Shown here piece after piece: positions 38,120-49,400 of a stretch of 64,000 bases of DNA. Both the position numbers and the translations under genes were made by a program. Under the pieces are notes generated by a model, which was not told the DNA's origin, did no database searches, and was given only the letters and a program-made list of their open reading frames with translations. Origin of the DNA: Setophaga petechia. Taxonomy: Eukaryota > Chordata > Aves > Passeriformes > Parulidae. How positions within the stretch are numbered: the stretch's first letter is position 1; every line of letters starts with the position of its first letter. The DNA lies in assembly GCA_024362935.1 (NCBI GenBank), contig JANCRA010000014.1, positions 11,959,258-12,023,257 on the forward strand, written 5' to 3'.

Positions 38120-38225
38120 ATTGCCTTCCCATGACACTCAGGGCTCCTTGGAGTTTAAGTGACTACGGAAATTGGTCAGAAGTGGGTGCTTAACAGCTAC
38201 AGCCCTTTGAAAAATTACACCCCCA
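38120..38225 (+). repeat. Probable ancient sauropsid repeat relic
   Basis: Words such as GGCTCCTTGGAGTTTAAGTG, GTGGGTGCTTAACAGC and CCTTTGAAAAATTACACCCC resemble a repeat I know from turtle and other amniote genomes, with the words GGCTCCTAAGTGACTTAGG, AGGTGCTTAACA and CTTTTGAAAATTTTACCCC. It is weakly preserved and the family name is unknown to me. Confidence 0.4.
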
Positions 38226-39528
38226 TACCTCCACGTTGCTGTGTCTCACGTGTGAAGCAGACAGGATACTGACAATCACCAAATGGGGTTTAAAAGTCAT
38301 AGTTTTTAAAATCATAGATTTTTAGAAAACTTTTGAAATCTTATTAGTCTGCTATATCAAGCATTTGGGGTTAAGATTCTCGTTACAAGTATGATGTATC
38401 AAAAGTAGCAGGATTAGGATCCCAAAGCTAGTGCGAACTGAATTTTTTGCATAGTCAAAGCTAGAATTCCCCCATAATTATAAAAGGCCAGTACCTGAAC
38501 ATAAAATTTGAAGCTTGTTCTAAACCTATCAGATTTGAAAACCTCCCACTATTTAATCTCCACATATTTTGCTCATTTTCTTACAACATCAAGTTTGCAA
38601 GTTTGGCCAGAGGAAGCTTACGAGAGCTGAACTGTGTGTTACATTCATGAGGAGCTCTGCACATGAGAACCAGAGATATTTTGGTGTGTCTCCCCAAGAA
38701 AAAAATCAAAATCAAGATTTAGAAATTAATATAATCTACATTTTTTTAGATAAAAATTGTGGTTTTCTTAGGACAAGTGAACAAACAAGGAATTTAAAAT
38801 ATTCTCCATATATGTGCACTGTGTCTGTATGGTACAGTCTACTCTACTTTCTCTCTCTAGTCTTTCTTCAGAGAAAAAAAATCTATCTGCAGGTGCACCT
38901 TACATGTAGAGCCAATCCTCTGTTGCAAGTGTTGAGTCTTACCCCCATTTGGAATCTGTTGATCATTATTATATCTTCCTCTGCTTAGGTCAGGCCACCA
39001 GGCCAGCCTTCAGCTCCTTGCAGTGGGCAGTTCTTCTCTCAGTCAGATGCAAGGCAGAAAAGAGTGAAGAGGGTAAGGGTAAGGAGAATTTTATGATACA
39101 GTCATCTGGGGCTTGCAAGAGCTGTAAATTGGGATTTAGAGTGATATCGCTATTCTTTCATTTATTTCACCAAGTAACAAGGGAAACAGCACTTTGAATG
39201 TAGTACTAATGAATAAATAATGCACTCATTTGAAAGCTGGAGCTGAAACTGAGATATATATCCAGTATTTTTTAGTGGGCCTGAAGTTCCACTAATGTGC
39301 CAGCTCAGAGGGAGGACCCATGCAGGGAGATGCACTTGGTACAGTGTGGCCCTGCCACCTGCCCCAGCCACAGATGGGCAAGCCCAGCTGTTCCTCCCAC
39401 ATTTTTGCTGGCCATTCCTGTGCTCTCCAGCCATTGTTGAACTTTTTCAACCTAAAGGGTGTGACAAAAAGACAATATTATGTTAAAATTTCTTTGAATC
39501 TATGTTTCCTTTTTGTAGGTACCCAGTT
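38226..39528. other. Non-coding stretch, no gene seen
   Basis: A plus-strand frame of 139 codons (38569-38988) is the longest outside the minisatellite. Its peptide is a mix of hydrophobic and polar runs without family resemblance and it overlaps other frames. A GC-richer patch lies at 39290-39430. Confidence 0.45.
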
Positions 39529-39867
39529 TGTGGTAATTGGGAGTGGGCTGGCTGAGCCTCATCCCCAATGAGCTGCAGCTGTGAGCAGCAGGTGAGCAGC
39601 ACTGACAGCAATGAGCCATGGAGTGCCCAGGGGCACTGAGCAACCACCAAAGGGAGCAGAGGGCACACAGGTGCAATGCATCAACAGGAGGGGATAAAAG
39701 GTTGGGCTAAAGAACAAGAAGGGCAGATGCTTGAAGCCTTCTGATGAGGTAAGGTGTTGCTCTGGTTGGGGGAATGCTTAAAGCCTTCTGAAATTGTTTG
39801 GTGATACTTTGTGTATTGTGGCCATCTCAACTGTGACATTAGCTGTGACATTTGCTGCAACACCTTT
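39529..39867 (+). mobile_element. Possible solo LTR or other retroelement fragment
   Basis: This 340 bp block differs in texture from its surroundings. It is richer in G+C and has a compact promoter-like core, GGGGATAAAAGG at about 39690-39701, which resembles an LTR TATA region. A repeated word, GCTTGAAGCCTTCTGATGAG and GCTTAAAGCCTTCTGAAAT, lies about 40 bp apart at 39729 and 39776. The block can be read as starting TG and ending CA, but I could not identify a target-site duplication, an AATAAA signal or a named family. No retroviral coding sequence is nearby. It could equally be a non-LTR repeat. Confidence 0.3.
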
Positions 39868-40336
39868 TGTTTAGTATCCTCAGGCTCAGGTTTGGTTGTG
39901 TCCTGTGAGGTCCTTGGCCTGCTGGATCAGAGCACAGTGAGGGATCACCAGATCCTCTAGTGAAGCTCTGAACAATTTCAGTGCCCTGTGGTTGTGTCTT
40001 TGGGCTGTTTGAGGAACTTTGAATACATAGCTATGGTCCATTTGATTGTCAACCAACAGTCACTGCAGTACTGTGTAAAGTTTCTGGATTGGCTGAAACA
40101 CTCTATGGTCCTCTAAGCATCAAAGATGAACAAGGAGCAAAGCGCTTAAATGTTTTCTGTCCTTACTTCATTCTGTCCATTTTCCTTTGCAGTTCTTTCC
40201 AAGCAATACTGAGATTGTGTAGACCTGCTTACAGCCATCCCTTGGTTCCCCAGTGTTTCTTTTTTGGTTCAATTACAGCAGGAACAAGCTATAATTTATT
40301 GCCTTGTGCACTTCCAAATACATCATTGCTGACTAT

Positions 40337-40368
40337 TTTTCCTAATAATTTGAAAATTATTAGGAAAA
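40337..40368. repeat. Perfect 15-bp inverted repeat
   Basis: TTTTCCTAATAATTT (40337-40351) and AAATTATTAGGAAAA (40354-40368) are exact reverse complements separated by GA. On either DNA strand or in RNA this folds into a tight hairpin. It is too short for a microRNA precursor and lacks a following T-run for a bacterial-type terminator, which would be irrelevant here anyway. Confidence 0.95.
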
Positions 40369-41121
40369 TAAATATGCATCTTTTCTGTCTTCAATATACC
40401 TAGCTAACAAAATCTGGAAAGGTCTAGAAACTATGATGAATATTTCTGTTGTTTTGGAGGAGTGCCTTTCACAAATAGGAGTTTGCGGAATTTCCCCCCC
40501 CTGCTTCTGTGGATTATAAATTCTTGATGAGTGTCTGAGATCAGGTCACAATGGGATGAAATCTGTGAAAGATTATTGATTTCTTTAAGAAATGAGGAAA
40601 TTTGTAAGCCATGACATGCACTTTAATATTGGTCCTGTCTGGCAGATCAGCTGCTTGGATAGGTGGTTCTCTATGGATGCAGTCATTTCAGGATCCCTAT
40701 CATCATTCAGACATGAAAAATTATTTTTTAAATGGATGTGTAATCGACTTAATTTTTAGAAAATGAATATTTGCAGCTAGCATCAACAAATACATTTCAT
40801 TTCATTTGATGTTTGTGTTTTTCCTTGTTCCTAACTATTAGATAGATGAAAAGCTTTGAATCCAGCTTGAAATATAGTATTATATATCCTACATTAGGTA
40901 TCTTTGAAATAGCATGTGTGGGTGTTTATGACAGTTTTGAAGATTGATGATTGACAATCACTCCCATAAAAAGTAGTAATATGAAGAATCACTTGTTTTA
41001 AGAATGCTGAGAACATTCCTTACTTTGATATTTTTCTTTCTTTTCTGAAACCTGAAAAAGAGTTTTATTTTTTAAGAATAGGAAAATATGAACAAAATGA
41101 CACTTCATCAGGCTAATCTGC

Positions 41122-41147
41122 TATATATATATATATTTTTTTTTTTT
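41122..41147. repeat. (TA)n followed by poly(T)
   Basis: Seven TA dinucleotides run directly into twelve T residues. It is simple-sequence DNA, probably length-polymorphic. Confidence 0.9.
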
Positions 41148-42139
41148 ACTGCCTGCTCTAAAAAATCAGCTTAAGTTCTGCCTCCTAATGTCACACAGAG
41201 TCCATTTCCAGGTCTTGTTTATTGTAAACTCAATACTACATGATCCTTTCTACTTCACAAAACCTTGGGAAGGCAAAGCAACCAGAAAATCAATGCAAGG
41301 AAAAGGTGGTTTTGTAAAGCAATCCCTTCCACAGTGAGTGTGAAACCCAGCAGAAAATAATGTCCTCAGAAGGGAAAAGTAGCTTCTAGCCACACCTCAC
41401 CATTCTTGGGATAAATGTCACAGAGTTTTGGACTCTGAGGAAGCCCCATCACCCGAGCAGTGCCTGAGGCACCTCCTCTGGGAGTACAGCAGCTCCTGGG
41501 GCAAAGCTCAGCCCTGCAGGATCCTCCCCTCTCCTTTTGGGGTGACACAAGCCCCTGATCTCCACTCTGTCATTATATGTGATGATATCTATTGTGGTCA
41601 TATTGCTTAAGATTATATTAAATCATAAAATACTTTTTCATTTATTAAGTTTTTAGGTTTGTGGCAGCAATTCCTCTTCCCTCCCCACCACTGATTTTGT
41701 TGTTTTTTACGTTTCAGATTGTGGGAAAGAGGGGAGATTAAGGATCAAAGCAAAGCCTGGGGATGATGGGTGCATAAAAATACCTTTGTTATCCATTGCA
41801 GGACTCTTACTGGTAACATGAGTTTATATCATAATGCTTAAATTTCAGTCTCTCTAATGTTTAGACTAAGTTTTTTTTTGTTTACTCCTCAAGTTTCTGG
41901 TGGATTCAACTGGCTTTGATACAAAACAGTCACAAATTTTATTTTGTCTATTCCAGGTTAATCTTCATTATAGACTTTTTTTTAGCTAGTCATATAACCC
42001 AAAATAATATAACTTAAAAAAAGAAAACCATGTAGCTTATAAAAAAGGCTAAGTGATGTGCTTTAATTTATAAAAATAAATTCCTTTCTCATGAGATTTT
42101 CTGTGAAAATGTAGATCTTGTCCATTGGTGTTCTTCTTA

Positions 42140-42360
42140 AATTGCATCATATTACACTGAGGGTACTCGCGTGACCTTTGAGGAGTATTGTCTAGTGATG
42201 CTACAGGGGGCTTGGAGGATACAATTAATTTTCATTTTGTAAATATAGAGGGGGAAGACAGCGATCTACAGACTGCTCCTGTTCAGAATGCTGACAAATG
42301 AGATATTTAGCTGGTGCAAATAGATATAGCTCCTTCATACTTCCTTACAACAGCTTAGTC
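42140..42360. promoter_or_regulatory. Weak candidate conserved non-coding element
   Basis: Contains ACTCGCGTGACCTTTGAGG, where TGACCTTTG (42172-42180) resembles a nuclear-receptor half-site with the HNF4/COUP-type extension. It also has ACAATTAATTTTC and ACAGCGATCTACAG, with CpG retained. The evidence is motif appearance only. Confidence 0.25.
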
Positions 42361-42727
42361 TGTAATATATCAGATTTAAAAAAAGGAAACAAGTCAGATT
42401 CCAGGGCTTGAAAACTATTCATTAGTGATTCATATGTGTTTAGAAAGTAGAAAATATCTACTTAACTTTTTTAAGATATATAGATATTCTTCCAAAAAGA
42501 GATAGAACACTGCACCTACTTTATAAGAGGGTGTAATAGAAATGGAGGTAAACTTCAAGCTCTGCCTTTGCCCTGCTTAAACTGCAATTCCTATTCAACC
42601 TCTAAGAGCCTTCACCTTCCTCAGAAAATGCTTTATTTAATACCTGATTTTAAAAGATGATCTCTAGAATCACAGAAATTCATTGTTGACATAAAAACAG
42701 CAAAGATATTTTCTTGTTGTTGTACAG

Positions 42728-42772
42728 GACAGATGGCTTCTCATGCTGTGCATCCACAGACAGAAGTAAAAG
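42728..42772 (+). other. Weak candidate 45-bp exon with good splice borders
   Basis: A polypyrimidine tract and acceptor, TTTTCTTGTTGTTGTACAG, precedes the segment, and AAAAG|GTAAGA follows it. Its length is a multiple of three. Two forward frames are open: QMASHAVHPQTEVK, containing a methionine, and TDGFSCCASTDRSK. I recognise neither peptide. It could be a cassette micro-exon of a gene whose intron spans this region, a 5' untranslated exon, or chance. Surrounding sequence gives no reading-frame support. Confidence 0.2.
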
Positions 42773-45700
42773 GTAAGATCCCCATTGTGTACCTGTGTGT
42801 CTCAGCATAATCTTTTCCTGTTTTAAACAGGGGGAATGAGAGCACTTCAAATAATGTTTTTAAGGCTTTTTAAGTCCTATTTCTCAATTGACTTGGACAT
42901 ACATAGTTGCTAATTAGAGGGAAATTCTGTGTAGGGCTCCTCATGTTACACAGCTCACAAACAATGACTAGGCTCTGCAGAAATGAAATGTTTCTACTCA
43001 TTTTGTGGTGAAGGAATTGTGCATCTTGCAGTCTGAAAGCCTTTATGCTTGTTATATGCAGTAAAAAGCACTTTATGTTTCTAGGCCACAGGTACTTTAG
43101 AACATATTTTGTGAACAGGAGCAAAATGCCACCATTTTTGCCAGCTCCTGGGAGATAGTTCTGTGTGTTTTAATAGGAAAAATGTGATAATGTGTTGAAA
43201 GTTGATAAATAATTTGTGAAAAAACTTAGTTGCTGAATGGCCTGTTGTCCTCCCATCATAGTAAGACTTCATCATAGTATGAATCACTCAGCAGGCCTGA
43301 GACATCTCTCAGGTAGCATATACCTTTACATTTCAGAGGAGTGACAAGCATGATATTTTACAGCACTGTGCATGACTGATGATGCAGCAGTAAGTAGGAG
43401 TAGAAACTACACTGGAGTTATAAAGATGTTTTAAATGAAACCTCAAAAGCAATCAGTTGGTGAAATTTTTTTTCTGATTGTTTTGTGCTTGAGAGAGCAG
43501 GAGAAAAAAGAGGCATCATTTCAATCCTTATGACTGTACTTTCCTCGTGTGCATTTACACAAGGACACCATTTATTTTTGTTTCTATCTTTGAAAACTAG
43601 GGACTTAGGTTTACCTGGGACATCTCCATACATTTTTACAAACCAGTGCCAGTGTAAGGCTTCCTTCTGGAAAGACTGTACACTGGTAAGGCTCAAGCTC
43701 TGCAACTCTTTTCCTGTCAGCTTCTGCGATGTGTTTGTGAATTTAGTGACATAAGGTACACAAAAGCTGGTGGGGAAAAGAAAACCTTAGATAAAGTATC
43801 TCTATCTCTCATGTAGCACAACTGATTTAGGAGACTCTTGCCAACCTCACATCTGCCACCAGTATTTCATAAAAGCTTTTGAACCCAGATCAGTTTACAA
43901 CAAACTTTATAGTATGACTTGGTAAACAGTTACAGTGGTACAACTCAGAATGAAATAAATTGCAGCAGGAGATGGGAGCAGTGTCCCAGTGCAGGAGATG
44001 TCCTTTTGGGAGATTGGGCTGAGGTGGGCTCCCATTCATCCTGTTGGTTGCTTCCACTGCCAGCAGAAACAGAGGAAGGAACCAACAGAGGAGGAAATTC
44101 TACCAGGCATTGTTTTAATACTGATCATTTCACATGCTCATGTGAAATGTCTCAGTCCAGTTCTAAGAGAGGCATATTCAAATGTTCCCAGCTTAATTTT
44201 TCAGGCTATATTACTGGACAAGATAGACTTAGCATTCTTTGAAACAGGATTTTCCTAAAGTAAGCTTTAGGAGTGTACATGTACTCTAACTAAAATCAGT
44301 TTAGAATCTGATCAGAAATGAAGCCTGTTGCTGCTGCAGTTCTAGTATCTATTTTCCTAGAGGTGGAGGCAACTGTGAAATTTTCCTGACTTTACTGTGC
44401 TTCTACAGATTTTTTTGAGGTCACTTCTGTAGATTCCAGCACAGAAGAGGATTAACTGCAGCACAGGAACAGAAATGAACAGTCAATGTTTAAAGGAAAT
44501 ACATGAATTTCTATGCCTTACTGTCAGAGAAAAATGTCAGGTAATTACACCTTGAGCAGCACCAAGATTACATTTTAGTGATTATTAAGACAACAGGTAT
44601 CTTTGAATTTGTTTCTCAACTGTCTCTTGCCTGTAAAAGAGCAAGTTTATTGTCAGATTCACTAATGACTTTAAACAGCCTTTATGCTGTTTTATAGATC
44701 AGCTATAACTGCAGAAAAACTGGGACCTTGACCAATGCAGGTGTTGGGGCCTGGGCTTCAGTGAAATCATTCATTGACACAGTGTGCCTGTAGCACAGAA
44801 ACTGCTCTTTGAGTGGTTAAAGCCTTTTGGGGTGAAGGGTGGGGTTTAGGGGTGTGTTTTTTGATAAAAAGCATCCAGTTCAAGTCTGTACCTCATACAT
44901 TAACAGCACAATTGGAATCTACTAGTGACATTTATGATCACTCTTTTGAAACAAATTGATGAAACAAACCCTTTTTCCTTCCTTCTAGCTGGAAAATTCT
45001 GGCATTAGCATGCAAAAGTGACACTCACAAGTTATAGCAAACAATTTCTTAGGAACTGTCCTTTTCTCATTCATATATATGTACATATGCACTGTTGTAC
45101 CTTGGCTTTCAAGCATCTTGTGTTTGTTTAAAAGAAAAGGACACACACCTTGAAAATCAGATGTCAAACAAAGTGCTTGAATTCCAGCTGAGAAGGATTC
45201 CCAAAAGAGCAATCCTTGCCAGTTTGTATTATGGAAAAACCTAATTCTGACACACTGTTCAGTGTAGCCTCATCCACACACTGAAGCAGCCTGAATTAAT
45301 TCTCATGTTAGAGTCAATCAGCTTGGGAGTTTTCCTGAAGGCAGGTGTTTCAAAGTGCATGCAGTTTTAATGAAAAGCGAAGATAGCTGTTTTCAAGCAT
45401 GTAACCTAGAAAGAGAATTTCCCAGAGGCTGCTGTACGTATACTAAACCATTAACAGTTAAAAAAGTAACACTCTCCTCTGTCAAGCACGTCTGCTAAAC
45501 CAGCTTTACAAAGGCAAGAAGCTTGTCTCTGATCAGCTCTCTTTTCCCCTTTGTCTGATGCTGACATGCAGGCTCAACACTAAAATATTGTACTTTGTGG
45601 GGTTGCTGTGACAGTTTGTCATTCTGGTGTTATCCAGTTACTCCTTGACTCTGTGCTCACTGAATGTTGTTCTTCATTGTGATGGTTTTGGTCTTCTTCA

Positions 45701-46039
45701 TTAAGAAATTAGGAAAGGACTTTGGTGGGATTAGACTGCTAACCATAAAACAAGGAATTTTCAAATCTTAGGAACTTGGTGTGCGTGGTTCACTAACACT
45801 GGGTATTAGTATCTGCATTGTGCTTGTTTAGCTGAGGGAGTAATGAGGGAATGTTTGAGAGAGGTAAGATTCTATGGGGACAGACTGTCCTTAGACTTTG
45901 TTTATATTTATTTAGTTAATAAACTCACATAATAAAACAGTTTCTGTCTACATAAACTGTTTTCAGAAATTACTTTAAGAATATCCATGTAAGGTGAGTT
46001 TGAGTGTAGATGGGGACAAATCAGTACCTCAAGCATGCC
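42773..46039. other. Non-coding stretch, no gene seen
   Basis: Short frames only (up to 107 codons near 43.9-44.2 kb) and no recognised repeat. A G-rich, promoter-unlike stretch lies near 44820-44870. Apart from this I see nothing in it. Confidence 0.5.
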
Positions 46040-46470
46040 ATGTATATTCTAAGATTAATAGGAAAATCTTTCAGTGTGGTCCGATTGCATCATCGATGCA
46101 CCCTGCCTATTGAGGCAACTTGCTTTTGCAGCTGTTTGATATAAATTCCTTGCATATGTCTTGGTCCCCTTGGTTTATTTTTATAAACAATAAATAGCCC
46201 AACATTCCTGCAGTGTTTCCCTTGCCTTGGACAATCCCATGGAGCCATTTGCCATGGGGACGGTGGCTGAGATTAGTGGCGTTTGCACAGATGGCGGCCA
46301 TCGTTTGGGAAATCTCATAAACAGTGGAACACGTGGACTTTTTCCTCCCCCTTCAACACGATCACAATAGATTATGAGGGCCTACAAATCACTACCAGAT
46401 GATATTAAGTTGCTTTGATAACACTCTGGGTCCCTTCCGGTGTGATATTTTTCTTCATTAGAAAGGATAG
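46040..46470. promoter_or_regulatory. Strong candidate conserved non-coding element with YY1-type palindrome
   Basis: Nine CpG sites survive in about 360 bp of otherwise CpG-poor desert (TCCGATTG, CATCGATGC, GGGACGGTGG, TGGCGTTTG, GATGGCGGCC, ACACGTGG, CACGATC, TTCCGGTG). At 46290-46302 lies GATGGCGGCCATC, an inverted repeat whose two halves each match the YY1 core ATGGC; the forward reading CAGATGGCGGC is close to the full consensus. Also present are an E-box CACGTG at about 46330, CATCGATG, and TTGATATAAATTCC. It has no extended open frame. The regulatory role is inferred. Confidence 0.45.
46290..46302. promoter_or_regulatory. Paired YY1-like site
   Basis: GATGGCGGCCATC is palindromic around its central G, presenting an ATGGCGGC-type YY1 word on the plus strand and ATGGCCGC on the minus strand. 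YY1 binds AAGATGGCGGC. The match is seen in sequence; binding is inference. Confidence 0.45.
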
Positions 46471-47460
46471 CTCAAGCACACCAAATCCTCTTACTCTTTT
46501 CTCAAAATTTATAGATCTCAGTCTCTAAACTAATTGTTAGTTGCACAGCATGCCTTAAGCTGTGCCCAGACAGAGCAATTACATCCCCCAGCCCTGATTA
46601 AAGGCACAGAGGAAACAGAAGTGCAAAGAAAATGAAACACTCTTGGCTGTTTGGGCAGGATGTCATTGCTGTTGTTTGCCTTTTTTGACATTTGTTGATA
46701 AAAGTGAGAAAGGAGGTCAGTTATCCATCACTGACCCTTGTTCAGTGCCAAAGATGTGACAGGCTTGTCTCAGGCTACTGACTCCGTTTATGAAATTATA
46801 AACAAAAAGGGGTTTCTAGGCCAATGTGCTTCTTTTCTATTAGCAGCTCAAGAATTTCTTCATTTTCCCCTTCCTAAATTATGTGGCTTTCTGTGTCTTT
46901 TAAACTCATTTGCTACTGTGTGTCTGCCTAAAACTACAAATATATTTGTTCATGAATGAGCAGGGCTGTACAATCATTAAAGCTCTACAAATTATCTTGA
47001 ACAAGGAAAAACTCATATACAAATATGTCTGCATATTCAGGCATTTCTTTTGAAACGTTTCACTCCTGTAAAGTGCAGCTTTTAAAAGTTGTGCTTTCCT
47101 GTTGTGATTTACAGTAGCTTTATGGCTGATGGTGTGCTTTAGCAATCAAAGTCGAGATTTTCAAAGGAAAATGGGAAAACACTATTTGCTTTCACCCAAT
47201 ATCTGAAGTAATATGACCAAGTTTGTAAATATGAAGTGGAAGTATATGTTTTTAAAGTGCTGAAGGCTTAAAAATCATATACAAGCATCTAAAAATCAGA
47301 TGGAAGACAGCAGCAATTTTCTTGCATTAAATCTAAGCTTGTCTTTTCAGTGACATCTCTGCTAGTGTTCTCAGTCTGCTGGGAGTTATCTATTTCATAG
47401 AGAAGTTTGTGGAAAAGGCACTGTATTGTAGTTTAAATATTTTAGCCAGGACTGCCAGAC

Positions 47461-47553
47461 ACTTCACATTTTGAAGTTGTTGTTTAGCCAGTTTGTCTAA
47501 TTGCTTTACATGATACACTAACACTGCTTCATACTAAACAGATGGGTTGTACA
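47461..47553 (+). repeat. Local duplicate, copy A
   Basis: Words ACTTCACATTTTGAAGTTGT, TGTTTAGCCAGTTTGTCTAA, TTGCTTTACATGATACACTA, ACACTG and GATGGGTTGTACAAAG recur in order at 48135-48228. It is either a local tandem-type duplication or two copies of an unrecognised dispersed repeat. Confidence 0.65.
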
Positions 47554-48134
47554 AAGAACCAAACCACAATCCCCTGGTGTCTATAAGGAGTCAGAAACAA
47601 ACAGCTTAATTTTTTTTGAAAGTAAAAATAATTTTTTTTCCAATTATTTTTTCACTTCATATTAAGTTTTCCCCCTTTTTAAGACACAGGGGGATTTTCC
47701 ATTAAATGACCACACCCATTCCCAATGTTTAAATAGCTGATACAGTCAGATGTACATGATTGTCCATAAGTAATGGTGGCAGTTGCTGCTGTCCTTTGTG
47801 TCCATGCACCATGGCTGAAGAGAAGAGAAGCTTTCAGCAGTCACTGTCTCTTAAAATGACCAAACATCAAAGAAGTTCAGTGAACTTGAAATTATATCAG
47901 GAAGTAGATCAGACAAAACCTTATTTGTGTGCATCTGTAGTTTCCCCAGTTCTGTGCTTTTAAGTGGATTTAGTTTCAGATATTCTGTCTGTGGAAATTT
48001 TACACTTGCAAAACTACAGGTCACTCCCCCGTGAGCCTTGGTCCCATGGACAGTTTTATGATTGCTGTGGAAGGCTGACTGATCAGGTATTAGTAGAATA
48101 ATACAGTAAATAAACAGCATGTAATAAATTAGAG

Positions 48135-48228
48135 CTTCTCACTTTGAAGTCTTTGTTTAACCAGTTTTTTAATTGCTTTATGTGATGCACTGGCACAGAT
48201 GGCTTTACAGTACAAAGATTGGTTGCAC
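48135..48228 (+). repeat. Local duplicate, copy B
   Basis: Matches copy A through CTTCTCACTTTGAAGTCTTT, GTTTAACCAGTTTTTTAATT, GCTTTATGTGATGCACTGGC and GATTGGTTGCAC. Substitutions and small indels are scattered, so the duplication is old. Similarity fades on both sides. Confidence 0.65.
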
Positions 48229-49149
48229 CATGGATCAAATCTATAATCTCAGGCTGGCTGTAAAAAGTAAATATCTAAATAAAATTAAGACAGACTAACA
48301 AACTATTTAAACAAAGTGCTTATGGCCTAGGATCCCCACAAAACTGCTGTAACTAATGATTTAACATTGCCAGCATGTGAGTTAGTGTTTTAACACCCTA
48401 CAGAGGAAAGCAAGCATGAAACCTTGTATTGCATTCCCACAAGAAGCAGTGATGAGCAGAAACCTATTTTCAGGTGCAGTGAGTTTCTATCCTTCTCAGA
48501 TAATCAGAATTATAAAGACTGATTTAAGATGATATTTCCTAAGTGCAGGTTGCCTCATGCTTGAAGTGATCCTTAAGCCAGATCCCTTACAAAGATATGT
48601 TCCCATCGTTTTACCAGTCATCACTAACCAGTGTTGCTGGAGAAGCTCTAAAAAAAAAATAAAATCAGTAGCCTTTTTCCTACCTTAGTTGACAGATAGA
48701 GCTGTTGAGAGATGTGAGGGGGTGATTCCTCTTTTCTGGGCCAAAGCCCTCATAGATTTTCCCTGAATTCCTTTCTATAGCATGCCTATGTGTGTGTTGA
48801 TCTGTGCAGCTCAGAAATCACAGAGGGAGTTTTTGGTAGACAGAGTGAGTGAAAAACTGTTTTTTTCTGTTCCCTTGTTGCTTAAGAACCTTACAAGAAA
48901 AAGGAAATCCACTTTGACATTCTATTTTCAAGCTATCTATAAATTATTTTCTGGAACATTTCCTGGAATAAACAGAATGCACGAGTTCTGACAGCTCCCC
49001 ACATGTGCTTTTGGTGCAATGGGTGAATGTAACTACTGTTCCTGGAAGACAAGGCAGAAGTGAGACATTACATGCCATGTGGGAGAGGCTGTTAACAAAT
49101 TGGTGGAAATGGTTACGGTTTTCAACTTGTCAAGCATCATTTTCTTAGC

Positions 49150-49400
49150 TTGATGACACCTTGTAAGACCAATAAATAATTTATGGGGTATCTAAATGTT
49201 TCAAATAGGAGTTTAAGGACTGGAGGAAAGAGGTCTAGGGTCTCATAGTTAATCCTATTCGAGCAGCTTCTTATTAAAACAGCCCTCCACAAATTGATTA
49301 CAGCTGCAATCCCTTTTAAGAAGGATTATTTAAAAATCCCAATTATAAAGACTATTTGTAAAGAGTAAAATACTTAGTGTCAGTTTTGCATGGAGACTGT
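49150..49400. promoter_or_regulatory. Weak candidate conserved non-coding element
   Basis: Dense in words typical of developmental enhancers: CCAATAAATAATTTATGG, CAAATTGATTACAGCTGC, GGATTATTTAAAAATCCC and CCCAATTATAAAG. One CpG is retained in ATTCGAGCAG. There is no open frame. The call is by appearance only. Confidence 0.3.

Larger units (their letters stand above)
39868..42139. other. Non-coding stretch, no gene seen
   Basis: Apart from the palindrome at 40337-40368 and a simple repeat, (TA)n followed by a T-run at 41122-41147, this is AT-rich sequence with no gene. A small GC-richer patch occurs at 41430-41560. Confidence 0.5.
46471..49149. other. Non-coding stretch, no gene seen
   Basis: Contains the pair of diverged local duplicates at 47461 and 48135, and a possible ancient-repeat word (GTCGAGATTTTCAAAGG near 47151) resembling amniote repeat relics. 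Frames are at most 89 codons. No gene or RNA recognised. Confidence 0.5.

Noticed and set aside
38569..38988. 139-codon open frame as a gene
   Set aside because: Length is within the chance range for 64 kb, the peptide has no recognisable family, and other frames overlap it.
40337..40368. microRNA precursor
   Set aside because: The stem is only 15 bp with a 2-base centre, too short for Drosha/Dicer processing.
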